From positions 1 through 64,000 of the forward strand of contig JAPKZB010000073.1 in NCBI GenBank assembly GCA_026393985.1: a DNA stretch of 64,000 nucleotides, given 5' to 3'. The position numbers and the translations under genes were made by a program. This DNA comes from Acidobacteriota bacterium. GTDB taxonomy: Bacteria > Acidobacteriota > Terriglobia > Bryobacterales > Bryobacteraceae. The number at the start of each line of letters is the position of its first letter. Positions within the stretch are counted from its first letter, which is position 1. Positions 20,150 to 29,944 of the stretch are shown in pieces. A model generated the notes under the pieces. It was not told the origin of the DNA and ran no database searches. It was given only the letters and a program-made list of their open reading frames with translations.

Positions 20150-21087
20150 TCCCCGCGCTGTTCTTCGTTTTCAGTTTCGCCGTGGTGGCCGCTCTGCTCT
20201 GGAGCGGTTTCCAACTGCTGCAACCCCCGGACAACCCGCTCGATGACCGGCTCGACGAACTCGTCTCCATCAACCGCGGCGGCACTGCGGCGCAGCGGCG
20301 CAGGCAGTTCGGCACCGGCTTCTGGGAGCGCTTTCTCTACATCATCAACCTGGTGCCCGGCGTGGACGGCATTCTCGAAGAGAGTGAAATGCTTCTGCGG
20401 CAGGCCGGCCTCCGCCGCCGGGAGGCCCTGGCCTACTACGCGATGTTCAACCTGCTCTTCCTCATCGCCCTGCTGCTCGGCTCCTGGTTCGTGCAGCCGG
20501 ATGACAAGCCGGTCTTCAGCCGGATGCTTGGCCTCGCCCCCGCTTTCCTCCTCGGCTGGCTGCTGCCCAAGCAGGTGCTCTACCGGCTCATGAAGCGCTA
20601 CCGGAACAAGCTCCAGGAGTCGCTGCCCGATACCGTCGACCTGCTCGGCATCGTGCTCGGCACCGGCCTGGCGCTCGACCAGGCGCTCACCCGCGTCTGC
20701 GAAGAGATGCAGTTCATCTACCCGGAGCTTTCGGCCGAGTTCTTCACCGTCGTCATGCAGGTCAAGGCCGGCCAGGACCGCAGCAAGGCCTTCCAGCAGC
20801 TGGTCCGGCGCACCGGCATTGAAGACATCAAGTCGCTGGCCGCGATGATCATTCAAAGCGAACGATTCGGCACGAGTCTTTCGCAGGCGCTGAAGGTCTA
20901 CGCCGATGCCCTGCGCTCCCGCCGCCGTCTGCGCGGCGAAGCGATGGTGGGCAAGGCCGGCATCAAGATGGTGCTCGCCACCGTGGTCTTCATTCTGCCG
21001 GTGGTCTTCATCATCACGCTGGTTCCCGCCATGCTCACGATGCTCAACAACCTCAAGGGCGGCATCGGCGCCAGCGCCGGACGGTAG
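20146..21087 (+). CDS. tadC: type II secretion system F family protein TadC
   Basis: LQESLPDTVDLLGIVLGTGLALDQALTRVCEEM...SERFGTSLSQALKVYADALRSRRRLRGE. Confidence 0.92.
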   Translation: MIPALFFVFSFAVVAALLWSGFQLLQPPDNPLDDRLDELVSINRGGTAAQRRRQFGTGFWERFLYIINLVPGVDGILEESEMLLRQAGLRRREALAYYAMFNLLFLIALLLGSWFVQPDDKPVFSRMLGLAPAFLLGWLLPKQVLYRLMKRYRNKLQESLPDTVDLLGIVLGTGLALDQALTRVCEEMQFIYPELSAEFFTVVMQVKAGQDRSKAFQQLVRRTGIEDIKSLAAMIIQSERFGTSLSQALKVYADALRSRRRLRGEAMVGKAGIKMVLATVVFILPVVFIITLVPAMLTMLNNLKGGIGASAGR

Positions 21088-21096
21088 CCGCGACGT

Positions 21097-21483
21097 TTAT
21101 CCCAGCAGCCGCCGGTGCTCTTTGAGCAGGCAGCGGTCCTGCACCACGGTCATCCCCGCGGGACTCTCCCCGCAGGTAATGCCCTCCTGCAGCCAGGCAT
21201 AGCCAAGCCCCAGCGCCTTCATCTCGCCGAGCAGCTCCGGCACGGCGTCCGAGGCCCGGAACACGTCCACCAGGTCAATCGGCTCCGGCACTTCGGCGAG
21301 CGAACGGTAAGCCTTTTCGCCCAGCACGGCAGTGGCGAGCGGATGCACGGGAATAATGCGATAGCCCTGCCGCTGCAGGTAAACGGCCACCCCGTAGGCG
21401 GGCCGGTCCGGACGATCCGACAGACCCACCACGGCGATCGTCTTCACGCGCGCGAGCAAGGCGCGCATCTGTTCATCGCTCAC
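21097..21483 (-). CDS. CoA-binding domain protein (YccU-like)
   Basis: TIAVVGLSDRPDRPAYGVAVYLQRQGYRIIPVHPLATAVLGEKAYRSLAEVP. Confidence 0.9.
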   Translation of the reverse strand: MSDEQMRALLARVKTIAVVGLSDRPDRPAYGVAVYLQRQGYRIIPVHPLATAVLGEKAYRSLAEVPEPIDLVDVFRASDAVPELLGEMKALGLGYAWLQEGITCGESPAGMTVVQDRCLLKEHRRLLG

Positions 21484-22219
21484 CGGTTGCTACCAGCTTT
21501 TCGAGCTTCAAAATCCGCCGGAACTTGTCCACTTCCTTCGGATTCAACGACCGCCATTCCCCGTGCTTCAACTCGCCAAGTTCAAGGAAGCCGATCTTCA
21601 CCCGTTTCAACTTCTCCACCAACCGGCCGAAGTAGCGGAACATCATGCGGATCTGGTTCTGCCGCCCTTCAATCAGCTGGACTTCGTACCACGGGTTCTC
21701 CTGGTTCTTGAGCATCCGCAGCCCGGCCGGCGCCGTTCGCTTGCCGTTGAGCGGCACGCCGCGCCGGAAGTGCTCCTCCTGCTCAAGCGTCAGGTTGCCG
21801 GTGGTCTTGACGACGTAGGTCTTCACCAACTGGCTATGGGCGCTCATCACGCGGTTGGCGAACTCGCCATCGTTGGTCAACAGCAGCAGCCCTTCGGAGG
21901 CATAGTCCAGCCGGCCAACCGGATAGACCCGCTCCTTCAACCCTTTCATTAACTGGTTCACGGTGGGCCGGCCTTCGGGGTCGTGCATGGTGGTCACGTA
22001 GCCGGCCGGCTTGTTCAGCGCCAGATACAGGAAACCCTTCGGCTTCTTGATCAACTTCCCGTCCACTTTAATGTGATCGGTCTCAAGGTCGGCCTTGGTG
22101 CCGAGTTCGGTGACGATGTTCCCGTTCACGCTCACCCGGCCTTCCAAAATCAGCTGTTCGGCCTTCCGGCGGCTGGTGATGCCCGCTCCGGAGAGAATCT
22201 TCTGCAGACGCTCCTGCAT
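21473..22219 (-). CDS. rluB: 23S rRNA/tRNA pseudouridine synthase (RluB-like)
   Basis: S4 domain MQERLQKILSGAGITSRRKAEQLILEGRVSVNG; NKPAGYVTTMHDPEGRPTV; VGRLDYASEGLLLLTNDGE. Confidence 0.9.
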   Translation of the reverse strand: MQERLQKILSGAGITSRRKAEQLILEGRVSVNGNIVTELGTKADLETDHIKVDGKLIKKPKGFLYLALNKPAGYVTTMHDPEGRPTVNQLMKGLKERVYPVGRLDYASEGLLLLTNDGEFANRVMSAHSQLVKTYVVKTTGNLTLEQEEHFRRGVPLNGKRTAPAGLRMLKNQENPWYEVQLIEGRQNQIRMMFRYFGRLVEKLKRVKIGFLELGELKHGEWRSLNPKEVDKFRRILKLEKLVATGER

Positions 22220-23049
22220 CAGACGGTTCCTTGCACGGCGGCGTTCTCGGGCGCGGCTTCCGGCGCGGACGTGGCTTCCGCCGGAACGGCCGGGGCCTCA
22301 GCCGGCGCGGCGGCTTCCCGCTGCTCCAGCGCTTCGACCGTGGCTTCGGCCTCCTCCTCGCTGAAAGCCAGCCGCCGCAGCTCTTCGAACTCCTTGAGCG
22401 AGGGCAGCTCCTTGAGCGAGCTCAAACCGAACTGCACGAGAAACTCTTTATTTGTTTTATAGAGAATCGGCTTGCCGATGACGTTCTTCCGCCCGGCCAC
22501 CTGTACCAGCTTCCGGTCGAGCAGCGTCTTCAGCACGCCGCCGCCCTGCACGCCGCGGATCTCCATGATCTCGGGCGCGGTAATCGGCTGCTTGTAGGCG
22601 ATCACGGCCAGCGTTTCAAGCGCCGCCAGCGATAGCTTCAGCGGAGGCTTCAGATTCTTTACAAACAGTCGCACCTGATCGTGCAGCTCGGCCTTGGTGG
22701 CCATCTTGAAGCCGCCGGCAATCTCCCTGATCTGCAGGCCGCGCTCAGGTTTGGCAAACTCCTCCACCAGTTCGGCCAGCAGCGCATCGATCCGGGCCGG
22801 CGGCTGCCGCAGCGCCAGGGCGATCTGCTTGGCCTCAAGCGGCTCTTCGGTGACATAGATCACCGCTTCGAGAATCGCCTTCAACTCCGTATCAGAGTAT
22901 TCGACGGCGGGCTCTTCTGGTCCTCCCGGGGTTGGCTCCGCCACCGCCTGCACCTCAATCTCTCCCACCGGCTCTACGAGAGCCTCCACCGCTTCCACTT
23001 CCGCGGCGGCCGTCTCGGCCTGTTCCCGCGGTTCCAATTCGTCTGCCAT
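22219..23049 (-). CDS. scpB: segregation and condensation protein B
   Basis: LKAILEAVIYVTEEPLEAKQIA; LKLSLAALETLAVIAYKQPITAPEIMEIRGV; adjacent to scpA. Confidence 0.93.
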   Translation of the reverse strand: MADELEPREQAETAAAEVEAVEALVEPVGEIEVQAVAEPTPGGPEEPAVEYSDTELKAILEAVIYVTEEPLEAKQIALALRQPPARIDALLAELVEEFAKPERGLQIREIAGGFKMATKAELHDQVRLFVKNLKPPLKLSLAALETLAVIAYKQPITAPEIMEIRGVQGGGVLKTLLDRKLVQVAGRKNVIGKPILYKTNKEFLVQFGLSSLKELPSLKEFEELRRLAFSEEEAEATVEALEQREAAAPAEAPAVPAEATSAPEAAPENAAVQGTV

Positions 23050-23059
23050 AGCTTCCTAC

Positions 23060-23842
23060 TTAACTGTATTCTTCTTCCAACCGGGCGATTGCCTCGCCCT
23101 CGGGGAACGCTTCGTCGAAGCGCTCCGTCTTGGCCAACCCGATATCACCGAACGCCTCGGTCTGTACCAGTTTGACGGCCTGATTCTTCACCATCTCGAG
23201 AATGGCCAGAAACATGGCAATCATGGCGTTCCGGCTCCGCTGCCTTTCGAACAACTCGGTGGCCGATACGCTGGCGCCCTTGCGCAGATCCCGCATGATG
23301 CTCTTGAGGTAATGGATCATGTCGGGAACCGTCACATCTTCCTTGGTGATCTCGAAATGCGGCCGGTTCTTGGCCCGCTCAATCACCTTCTGCAGCGTCT
23401 GCACGAGATCGAACAGGGTCACCGAAAGCCCCTGCTCCTCCTCGGCCAGAAAATCCTTCAGCGCCGGGTTCGACCAGGCCGCCTCTTCCACCAGCCGCTT
23501 CTGCTGCAGCATCTCGGCGGCGTTCTTGAACCGCTCGTGCTCAATCAGCCGGTCGACCAGCTCCTGGCGCGGGTCCTCCTGCGGGTCCATCTTCTCGAGT
23601 TCCGGATCCCGCGGCAGCAGCGTCTTCGACTTGATGTGGATCAAGGTCGCCGCCATATAGATGAACTCGGAGCTCAGCTCAATATCGAGCGCGTTCGCCT
23701 TGTCGATATACTCCAGATACTGCGATGTGATCTTCGCAATCGGGATATCGTAGATGTTCACCTGATGCTTGCGAATCAGATCGAGCAGAAGGTCCAGCGG
23801 ACCTTCGTACTGCTCAATATGGATTTGCAACGGGGATGACAT
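23060..23842 (-). CDS. scpA: segregation and condensation protein A
   Basis: YEGPLDLLLDLIRKHQVNIYDIPIAKITSQYLEYI; EFIYMAATLIHIKSKTLLP. Confidence 0.95.
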   Translation of the reverse strand: MSSPLQIHIEQYEGPLDLLLDLIRKHQVNIYDIPIAKITSQYLEYIDKANALDIELSSEFIYMAATLIHIKSKTLLPRDPELEKMDPQEDPRQELVDRLIEHERFKNAAEMLQQKRLVEEAAWSNPALKDFLAEEEQGLSVTLFDLVQTLQKVIERAKNRPHFEITKEDVTVPDMIHYLKSIMRDLRKGASVSATELFERQRSRNAMIAMFLAILEMVKNQAVKLVQTEAFGDIGLAKTERFDEAFPEGEAIARLEEEYS

Positions 23843-23848
23843 TTCTGT

Positions 23849-25906
23849 TTAGGGTACCACCGTCACCGGCTTCTTCGTCCATTCGGTCACCCAGTCCAGG
23901 AACGTGCGATACCACAGAACCGTGTTCTGCGGCTTGCCAATCCAGTGGCCTTCGTCCGGAAAGGTCAGCAGTTTCGAGGGTACTTTTTTCATCTGCAGCG
24001 CCGTGAACAGCTGCAAGCCCTGGCCAAGCGGTACCCGGTAGTCGAGGTCCCCGTGGATGACCAGCGTCGGCGTCCGGAACTCGTTGGTAAAGTGGCTCGG
24101 CGACCATTTCGCATAGGCCTCCGGATTGTCCCAGGGCATGCCGCGGAACTCCCAGTTCACAAACCACAACTCTTCGGTTTCGCCCGCCATGCTGCGCAGG
24201 TCGAAGACACCGGCGTGGGAAACCAGGGCCTTGAACTTCTGGGTATGCCCCAGCATCCAGTTCACCATGTAGCCGCCGTAGCTGCCCCCCGCGGCGGCGA
24301 ACCGTTCGGCGTCCGCCCAGGGCTGCCCGGCGACGTGGTCGACGGTGGCCATGATGTCGTCGTAGACCTTGCCGCCCCAGTCGTTGTTGATGTCATCTGT
24401 GAACTTTTGTCCGTAACCAGTTGATCCGCTTGGATTTGGCATGACGACTACGAATCCGGCCGCAGCGAAAATCTGCGGATTCCAGCGATAGCTCCACGCC
24501 TCGTTCCACGCCCCCTGCGGCCCACCGTGGATCAGAAACAGCACCGGGTACTTCTGCTGCAGGCTGAAGCCGGCCGGCTTCAACACGAAGCTCGATACCT
24601 TGGCCCCCTCGGCGCCCGTCACCGTGATCTCTTCAAAGTTCGGCAGGTCGTACTCGGCCACGATCTCCTCGTTCATCCGGGTCAGCGCCGTAATTTTCCC
24701 ATCGCCCGAATTTACCCGGAAGATCTCAGTCGGGCGCGACCCGCTTTGCTGCGTGAACATAATCGTCTTGGCGTCCGGGGTGAACTGCACATCGTCGTAG
24801 GTCGCATTGCCCGACACGATCGACCGCGCGCTGCCCGTGCCGCTCAGCACGAACATTTGAATGCTCTGCCGGCCCCGGTCTTCGACGGTGAAGAACAGGC
24901 GCGTCGAGTCCGGCGTCCAGGTCAGGCTCTGTACGTTCAGGTTGATGCTTTCGGTTAGATCGCGCACCTTGCCCTCGGTTCGTTTCATCAGAATCAGGCG
25001 CCAGCGGTCGGATTCGTAGCCGGCCGTCTTCTGGGCTCGCCAGGCGATCCACTGCCCGTCCGGCGAGTAGGCCGGTGAGACATCCGCACCCGGGGTGGTC
25101 GTAATCCGGGTGGCCTCGCCGCCTTCGGGCGAGACCGTGTAGAGGTTGCTGTTGGTGGATAGCGCCTGGTCGGGGTCGGTGTTGACGACGTAGCAGATCT
25201 CTTTGGAATCGGGGGAGATCGCGTAGCCGTCCGGCCCGCCGAGCGAAAAGGTCGGCACCTCGTGCGGGCCCGGCGTCAGGTCGCGCGCCTCGCCGCCCTC
25301 TACCTGCACCACCAGCAGATGGCTCCGGCGCTTGGCCCGCCACTGGTTCCAATGGCGATACAGCAGCGAGGTGTAGATCCGTGCCTTCGTCTTGACGGCC
25401 TTTTCTTCGGCCAGTTTCTGTTCGTTACAGGCTTCGGTCTTGCATTCGGGAAAGACTTCGCTCAGAAACAGCAGCCGCGTCCCGTCGGGAAAGAACGAAA
25501 CGCCGCTGGCCTCGGTGGCGATCTTGGTCACCTGCCGCTGCTCGGTCCCGTCGGCGTTCATCATCCAGATCTGCGACGATCCGGCGCGGTCGGAAATGTA
25601 GGCCACGCGCTTCGAGTCCGGCGACCAGCGCGGCCGCTCGTTGCTGCCCGTCGAGGTCAGCGCCACGGGGCTCCCCCCAGCGAGCGGCACGGCGTAGATC
25701 TGGCTGGTTTTCTTGTTGCCCTCCACGTCCACCGTCTGCACGACGAACAGCACCGTCTTGCCATCGGGCGACAGTTGGGGGTCCGACAAGCGCTTCATCC
25801 GCAACAATCCGGGCACATCGAACGGCTTGGCCGCCGTGAGGCTCACGGCAAGGGCGACCCAGAGACAAACAATCCGCAGCATACCCTTATTGTAGAGGAG
25901 CCCCAC
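23849..25906 (-). CDS. S9 family (acylaminoacyl/prolyl oligopeptidase) peptidase
   Basis: WD40-like TolB blades, then alpha/beta hydrolase with FAAAGGSYGGYMVNWMLGHT and VIHGDLDYRVP. Confidence 0.92.
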   Translation of the reverse strand: MGLLYNKGMLRIVCLWVALAVSLTAAKPFDVPGLLRMKRLSDPQLSPDGKTVLFVVQTVDVEGNKKTSQIYAVPLAGGSPVALTSTGSNERPRWSPDSKRVAYISDRAGSSQIWMMNADGTEQRQVTKIATEASGVSFFPDGTRLLFLSEVFPECKTEACNEQKLAEEKAVKTKARIYTSLLYRHWNQWRAKRRSHLLVVQVEGGEARDLTPGPHEVPTFSLGGPDGYAISPDSKEICYVVNTDPDQALSTNSNLYTVSPEGGEATRITTTPGADVSPAYSPDGQWIAWRAQKTAGYESDRWRLILMKRTEGKVRDLTESINLNVQSLTWTPDSTRLFFTVEDRGRQSIQMFVLSGTGSARSIVSGNATYDDVQFTPDAKTIMFTQQSGSRPTEIFRVNSGDGKITALTRMNEEIVAEYDLPNFEEITVTGAEGAKVSSFVLKPAGFSLQQKYPVLFLIHGGPQGAWNEAWSYRWNPQIFAAAGFVVVMPNPSGSTGYGQKFTDDINNDWGGKVYDDIMATVDHVAGQPWADAERFAAAGGSYGGYMVNWMLGHTQKFKALVSHAGVFDLRSMAGETEELWFVNWEFRGMPWDNPEAYAKWSPSHFTNEFRTPTLVIHGDLDYRVPLGQGLQLFTALQMKKVPSKLLTFPDEGHWIGKPQNTVLWYRTFLDWVTEWTKKPVTVVP

Positions 25907-25929
25907 GCGATAAGATCGAAGAAACCTTT

Positions 25930-26448
25930 ATGATCCGCTCGTTCCAAGGCGTCCGCCCGGCTATCGCCCCTTCGGCTTACATCGACCCCGCCGCCGTTGT
26001 CATCGGCGACGTCACTATCGGCGAAAATGTCAGCATCTGGCCCCACGCCACCCTGCGCGGCGATGTCAACAGGATCTTCATCGGCGACGATTCCAATGTT
26101 CAGGACAACGCCGTTGTCCACGTCGAGCACAAGCTGTTTGCATGCCACGTCGGCCGCCGCGTCACCGTCGGCCACTCGGTCGTCCTCCACGGCTGCGTCA
26201 TCGAGGACGACTCGCTGATCGGTATCGGCGCCATTGTGCTGAACGGCGCCCGCATCGGCCAGGGTTCGGTGGTCGCCGCCGGCTCGCTGGTTCCCGAAGG
26301 CATGCAGATTCCCCCCGGTTCGCTCGTCATGGGCGTGCCCGCCAAAATCCGTCGTGAGGTCTCGGCCGAAGAGCAGGAACGCTTCCGCCGGAACGCGGAC
26401 CACTACGTCAACCTAGGACAAACATACAAGAATGATCAAAGCAGTTAA
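25930..26448 (+). CDS. gamma carbonic anhydrase family protein (left-handed beta-helix)
   Basis: hexapeptide repeats; SIWPHATLRGDVNRIFIGDDSNVQDNAVVHV; VTVGHSVVLHGC. Confidence 0.92.
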   Translation: MIRSFQGVRPAIAPSAYIDPAAVVIGDVTIGENVSIWPHATLRGDVNRIFIGDDSNVQDNAVVHVEHKLFACHVGRRVTVGHSVVLHGCVIEDDSLIGIGAIVLNGARIGQGSVVAAGSLVPEGMQIPPGSLVMGVPAKIRREVSAEEQERFRRNADHYVNLGQTYKNDQSS

Positions 26449-27682
26449 GGGCACCCGGGACATCCTGCCGCCCCAATCCGGCGTCTGGAACCGCGTCGAA
26501 GCCACGGCCCGCGAAGTGTTCCGCACCTTCCACTATCACGAAATCCGCACCCCGATCTTTGAGGAAACGGCGCTGTTTGCCCGCGGCGTCGGCGAAGAGA
26601 CCGACATCGTATCGAAGGAGATGTACACCTTTGACGATCGCGACGGCACCAAGCTGACCCTCCGGCCGGAGAACACCGCCTCGGTCATCCGCGCCTACCT
26701 CGAACACCGCCTCGACCAGATCCCCGGCCCCAAGCGCCTCTATTACCTTGGACCCATGTTCCGCCGCGAGCGCCCGCAGAAGGGCCGCTACCGCCAGTTC
26801 TTTCAGATTGGCGCCGAGGCCATTGGCCTCGAATCTCCCGTGCTCGACGCCGAAATCATCGAACTGGTCTCCACTCTCCTGGGTGCCTGCGGTGTACCCG
26901 ACGCCCGCCTACTGATCAACTCCGTCGGTGATCCCGAATCCCGCGGCCGCTACGTCGCCAAGCTCAAGGAGGTGCTCACCGCTCACCTGGCCGACCTCTC
27001 GGCCGACTCCCAGCGCCGCGCCGTCACCAACCCTCTCCGTGTCCTCGACTCCAAGGACCCGCAGGATCAGCCCATCGTCGCCCAGCTCCCCAGCATTCAC
27101 GATTATCTCAACGATGCCTGTCGCGACCACTTCGCCGCCGTCTGCCGCTATCTCACCGATCGCGGCATCGCCTACGAAGTCAATCCGCGCCTGGTCCGGG
27201 GTCTCGACTACTACACCCACACGACCTTTGAATTCCTCCACGGCGCCCTCGGTGCGCAGAACGCCATCTGTGGCGGGGGTCGTTACAACGGCCTCGCCGA
27301 GTCGCTCGGCGCGAAGGTCCCGGCCCCTGGCATCGGCTTCTCCATCGGCCAGGATCGTTTACTCATGGCCGTCGAGGAGGCCAAGCCCGCCGGCTTCGAT
27401 CCCAAGCCCTTGGATCTATTCATCGCTCCGATGACCGAAGACGCCTTCCAACTCGGCGCCCGCCAGGCCAGGCAACTCCGCCAAGCCGGCTTCAGCGTCG
27501 AAGTCGCCCCGGCTGGCAAGTTCAAGAAGCTGCTCGAACTCGCGAGCAAATCCGGCGCCCGTTTTGCGCTCCTCATCGGCGACGATGAAATTGCCGCCGG
27601 GCGCTTTGGCCTCAAGAACCTCGCTACCGGGGAACAGCAGGCGGTCGCGGACTTCGACCTCGCGGCCCATCTGCTCGGATGA
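26432..27682 (+). CDS. hisS: histidine--tRNA ligase
   Basis: KAVKGTRDILPPQSGVWNRVE; TLRPENTASVIRAYLEH; LVRGLDYYTHTTFEF. Confidence 0.95.
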   Translation: MIKAVKGTRDILPPQSGVWNRVEATAREVFRTFHYHEIRTPIFEETALFARGVGEETDIVSKEMYTFDDRDGTKLTLRPENTASVIRAYLEHRLDQIPGPKRLYYLGPMFRRERPQKGRYRQFFQIGAEAIGLESPVLDAEIIELVSTLLGACGVPDARLLINSVGDPESRGRYVAKLKEVLTAHLADLSADSQRRAVTNPLRVLDSKDPQDQPIVAQLPSIHDYLNDACRDHFAAVCRYLTDRGIAYEVNPRLVRGLDYYTHTTFEFLHGALGAQNAICGGGRYNGLAESLGAKVPAPGIGFSIGQDRLLMAVEEAKPAGFDPKPLDLFIAPMTEDAFQLGARQARQLRQAGFSVEVAPAGKFKKLLELASKSGARFALLIGDDEIAAGRFGLKNLATGEQQAVADFDLAAHLLG

Positions 27683-28062
27683 GCGAACAGACGAGCCTCG
27701 TCGAGTGGCGGCGCGGCGACGGGGAAGCGTTCCTCGATCGCCGCGACTCGCGCCGCGATCGAGCCGCCTTCGACCTGAAAACTCTTCGTCCCCTCCCTCG
27801 CCCGTTGCCATATGCTCTGGTTCCGCGCCTCTGCCGCCGGGGCCGGCTTCTGCGTCGGTAGCGACCGGGACTCGACCGCCGCTGTCACGCTCGGCCCGGC
27901 ACGGTCTGGCACACCCCGTCTGCCTGCTCGCCAACTCGGTGGGCTCACTACTCCGCATCGAACCCGTTTTCTGAGCCCCAGGCCCGTGCAGCGCCGGAAC
28001 CAATCTGCCAAACTAGAGAGATTGTAATTTCGGGGCTCCTGGCTTCGTTTCCTTCACTTTCC

Positions 28063-29856
28063 ATGCCTGAACACGTACCTTTGGACTTCCTCGGAGACCT
28101 GCGCCGCACCCACTCCTGCGGCCAACTGCGCGCCTCCGATGCCGGCACCCGCTCGCTTCTCATGGGCTGGGTGCACCGCCGCCGCGACCTTGGCGGTGTC
28201 ATCTTCATCCACCTGCGGGACCGCGACGGCGTCACCCAGGTCGTCTTCCACTCCGACGAAAAGTTCGCCGCCGTCCACGCCAAAGCCGAGATGCTGCGCA
28301 GCGAGTACGTCATTGCCGTCGAAGGACGGGTCGTCCTCCGCGATAAGGAGACGATCAACCCCGACATCCCGACCGGCGAAGTCGAACTCGTCGTTGATCA
28401 GATCTGGATCCTCAACGAAAGCAAGACCCCGCCCTTCCCCATGGAAGAGAGCGTCGATGTCAGCGAGGATGCCCGGCTCAAATATCGCTACGTCGACCTC
28501 CGCCGCCCCCGCATGCAGCGCAACATCATGCTGCGCTCCAAGCTCAGCTTCGCCGTCCGCGAAGAGCTCTACCGCCAGGGGTTCCTTGAAATCGAAACCC
28601 CGTTTCTCACCAAGTCCACGCCTGAAGGCGCCCGCGACTTCCTTGTCCCCTCGCGCACCAGCCCTGGCGAATTCTACGCCCTGCCGCAGTCGCCGCAGAT
28701 CTTCAAGCAACTGCTCATGATCAGCGGCTTTGAAAAGTACTTCCAGATCGTCCGCTGCTTCCGCGACGAAGACCTCCGCGCCGACCGCCAGCCCGAGTTC
28801 ACGCAGATCGACCTCGAGATGAGCTTCCCGCAGCAGGAGACTATCTTCTCCACCATCGAGCCGCTGCTCGAACGCGTCTGCGCCGTCGCCGGCTTTTCCG
28901 GCGTCAAAGCGCCCTTCCCGCGCCTGACCTACGCGCAGGCCATGCGCAGCTACGGCATCGATAAGCCCGACCTCCGCCTGCCCCCGTTCTACTGCGTCGA
29001 GGATCTCTTCCCGGTGGACGAGAACTTCGCTACGCCCGGTCTGCCGATTGCCGCCATTGTCATTCCCAATGTCGGCCCCATCGCCCGCCGCGAGCGCGAC
29101 GAGATCAAGGCCTTTGGCGTCGAGCGGGGCCTCCGCGTCTTTGACGACGTCAAGCGCCTCGAACGGGACTTCCCCGAAGTGATGGTGAAGGTGCGTGAGC
29201 GCGCCGGCGCCGGCGAGAACGATCTGCTCATCCTGGCCGGCTGGGTCGGGGAAGGGAAGGGGCCGATCCCCGAATACACCGTCCTGCAGGGCGCCGGCCA
29301 ACTGCGCCTCTACTGCGGCCAGAAGTTCAACGACCGCCACAAGCTGCTCGACCCGACCGACTTCCGCTTCCTCTGGGTTCTCGACTTCCCCATGTTTGAA
29401 TGGGACGAAGAGGACCAGCGGTGGGTGGCCGCGCATCACCCGTTCACCTCGGTGCACGACGAGGATATTGACAAGCTCACGGCTGACCCGGCCCGCTGCC
29501 GCGCCAAGTCCTACGACATCGTGCTGAACGGTACCGAACTCGGCTCGGGTTCGATCCGTATCCACCGGCGCGATGTGCAGTCGGCCGTCTTCAGCTCGCT
29601 TGGACTGTCGATGGAGGAGGCGCAGACCAAATTCGGCTTCTTGCTCGAAGCGCTCGAACACGGCGCCCCGCCGCACGGCGGTATTGCGCTCGGTCTCGAC
29701 CGCCTGGTCATGATCCTGGCCGGCGAAAAGTCGCTGCGTGATGTGATTCCGTTCCCCAAGACCGCCAAGGGAACCGACCTGATGTGCGAAGCCCCGAGCG
29801 AGGTTCCCGACAAGAGCCTGCGGGACCTTCATATCCGGCTCGCGACCAAGAAGTAG
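28063..29856 (+). CDS. aspS: aspartate--tRNA(Asp/Asn) ligase
   Basis: GWVHRRRDLGGVIFIHLRDRDGVTQVVF; FLVPSRTSPGEFYALPQSPQIFKQLLM; GGIALGLDRLVMILAGEKSLRDVIPFPK. Confidence 0.97.
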   Translation: MPEHVPLDFLGDLRRTHSCGQLRASDAGTRSLLMGWVHRRRDLGGVIFIHLRDRDGVTQVVFHSDEKFAAVHAKAEMLRSEYVIAVEGRVVLRDKETINPDIPTGEVELVVDQIWILNESKTPPFPMEESVDVSEDARLKYRYVDLRRPRMQRNIMLRSKLSFAVREELYRQGFLEIETPFLTKSTPEGARDFLVPSRTSPGEFYALPQSPQIFKQLLMISGFEKYFQIVRCFRDEDLRADRQPEFTQIDLEMSFPQQETIFSTIEPLLERVCAVAGFSGVKAPFPRLTYAQAMRSYGIDKPDLRLPPFYCVEDLFPVDENFATPGLPIAAIVIPNVGPIARRERDEIKAFGVERGLRVFDDVKRLERDFPEVMVKVRERAGAGENDLLILAGWVGEGKGPIPEYTVLQGAGQLRLYCGQKFNDRHKLLDPTDFRFLWVLDFPMFEWDEEDQRWVAAHHPFTSVHDEDIDKLTADPARCRAKSYDIVLNGTELGSGSIRIHRRDVQSAVFSSLGLSMEEAQTKFGFLLEALEHGAPPHGGIALGLDRLVMILAGEKSLRDVIPFPKTAKGTDLMCEAPSEVPDKSLRDLHIRLATKK

Positions 29857-29891
29857 CAACGCAAGAAGTAGCAAAACAGGAAGCAGCAAAA

Positions 29892-29927
29892 CAGGAGGGG
29901 CGCTGGCCGAAGCCAGCGCCCCTCCTG
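29892..29927. terminator. bidirectional intrinsic-type hairpin between convergent aspS and oxidoreductase
   Basis: perfect inverted repeat caggaggggcgctgg / ccagcgcccctcctg. Confidence 0.7.
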
Positions 29928-29944
29928 CGTTTGGAAAAGGCGGC

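Noticed and set aside
28054-29889. 611-aa minus-strand ORF opposite aspS
   Set aside because: Complementary-frame shadow; aspS is unequivocal.
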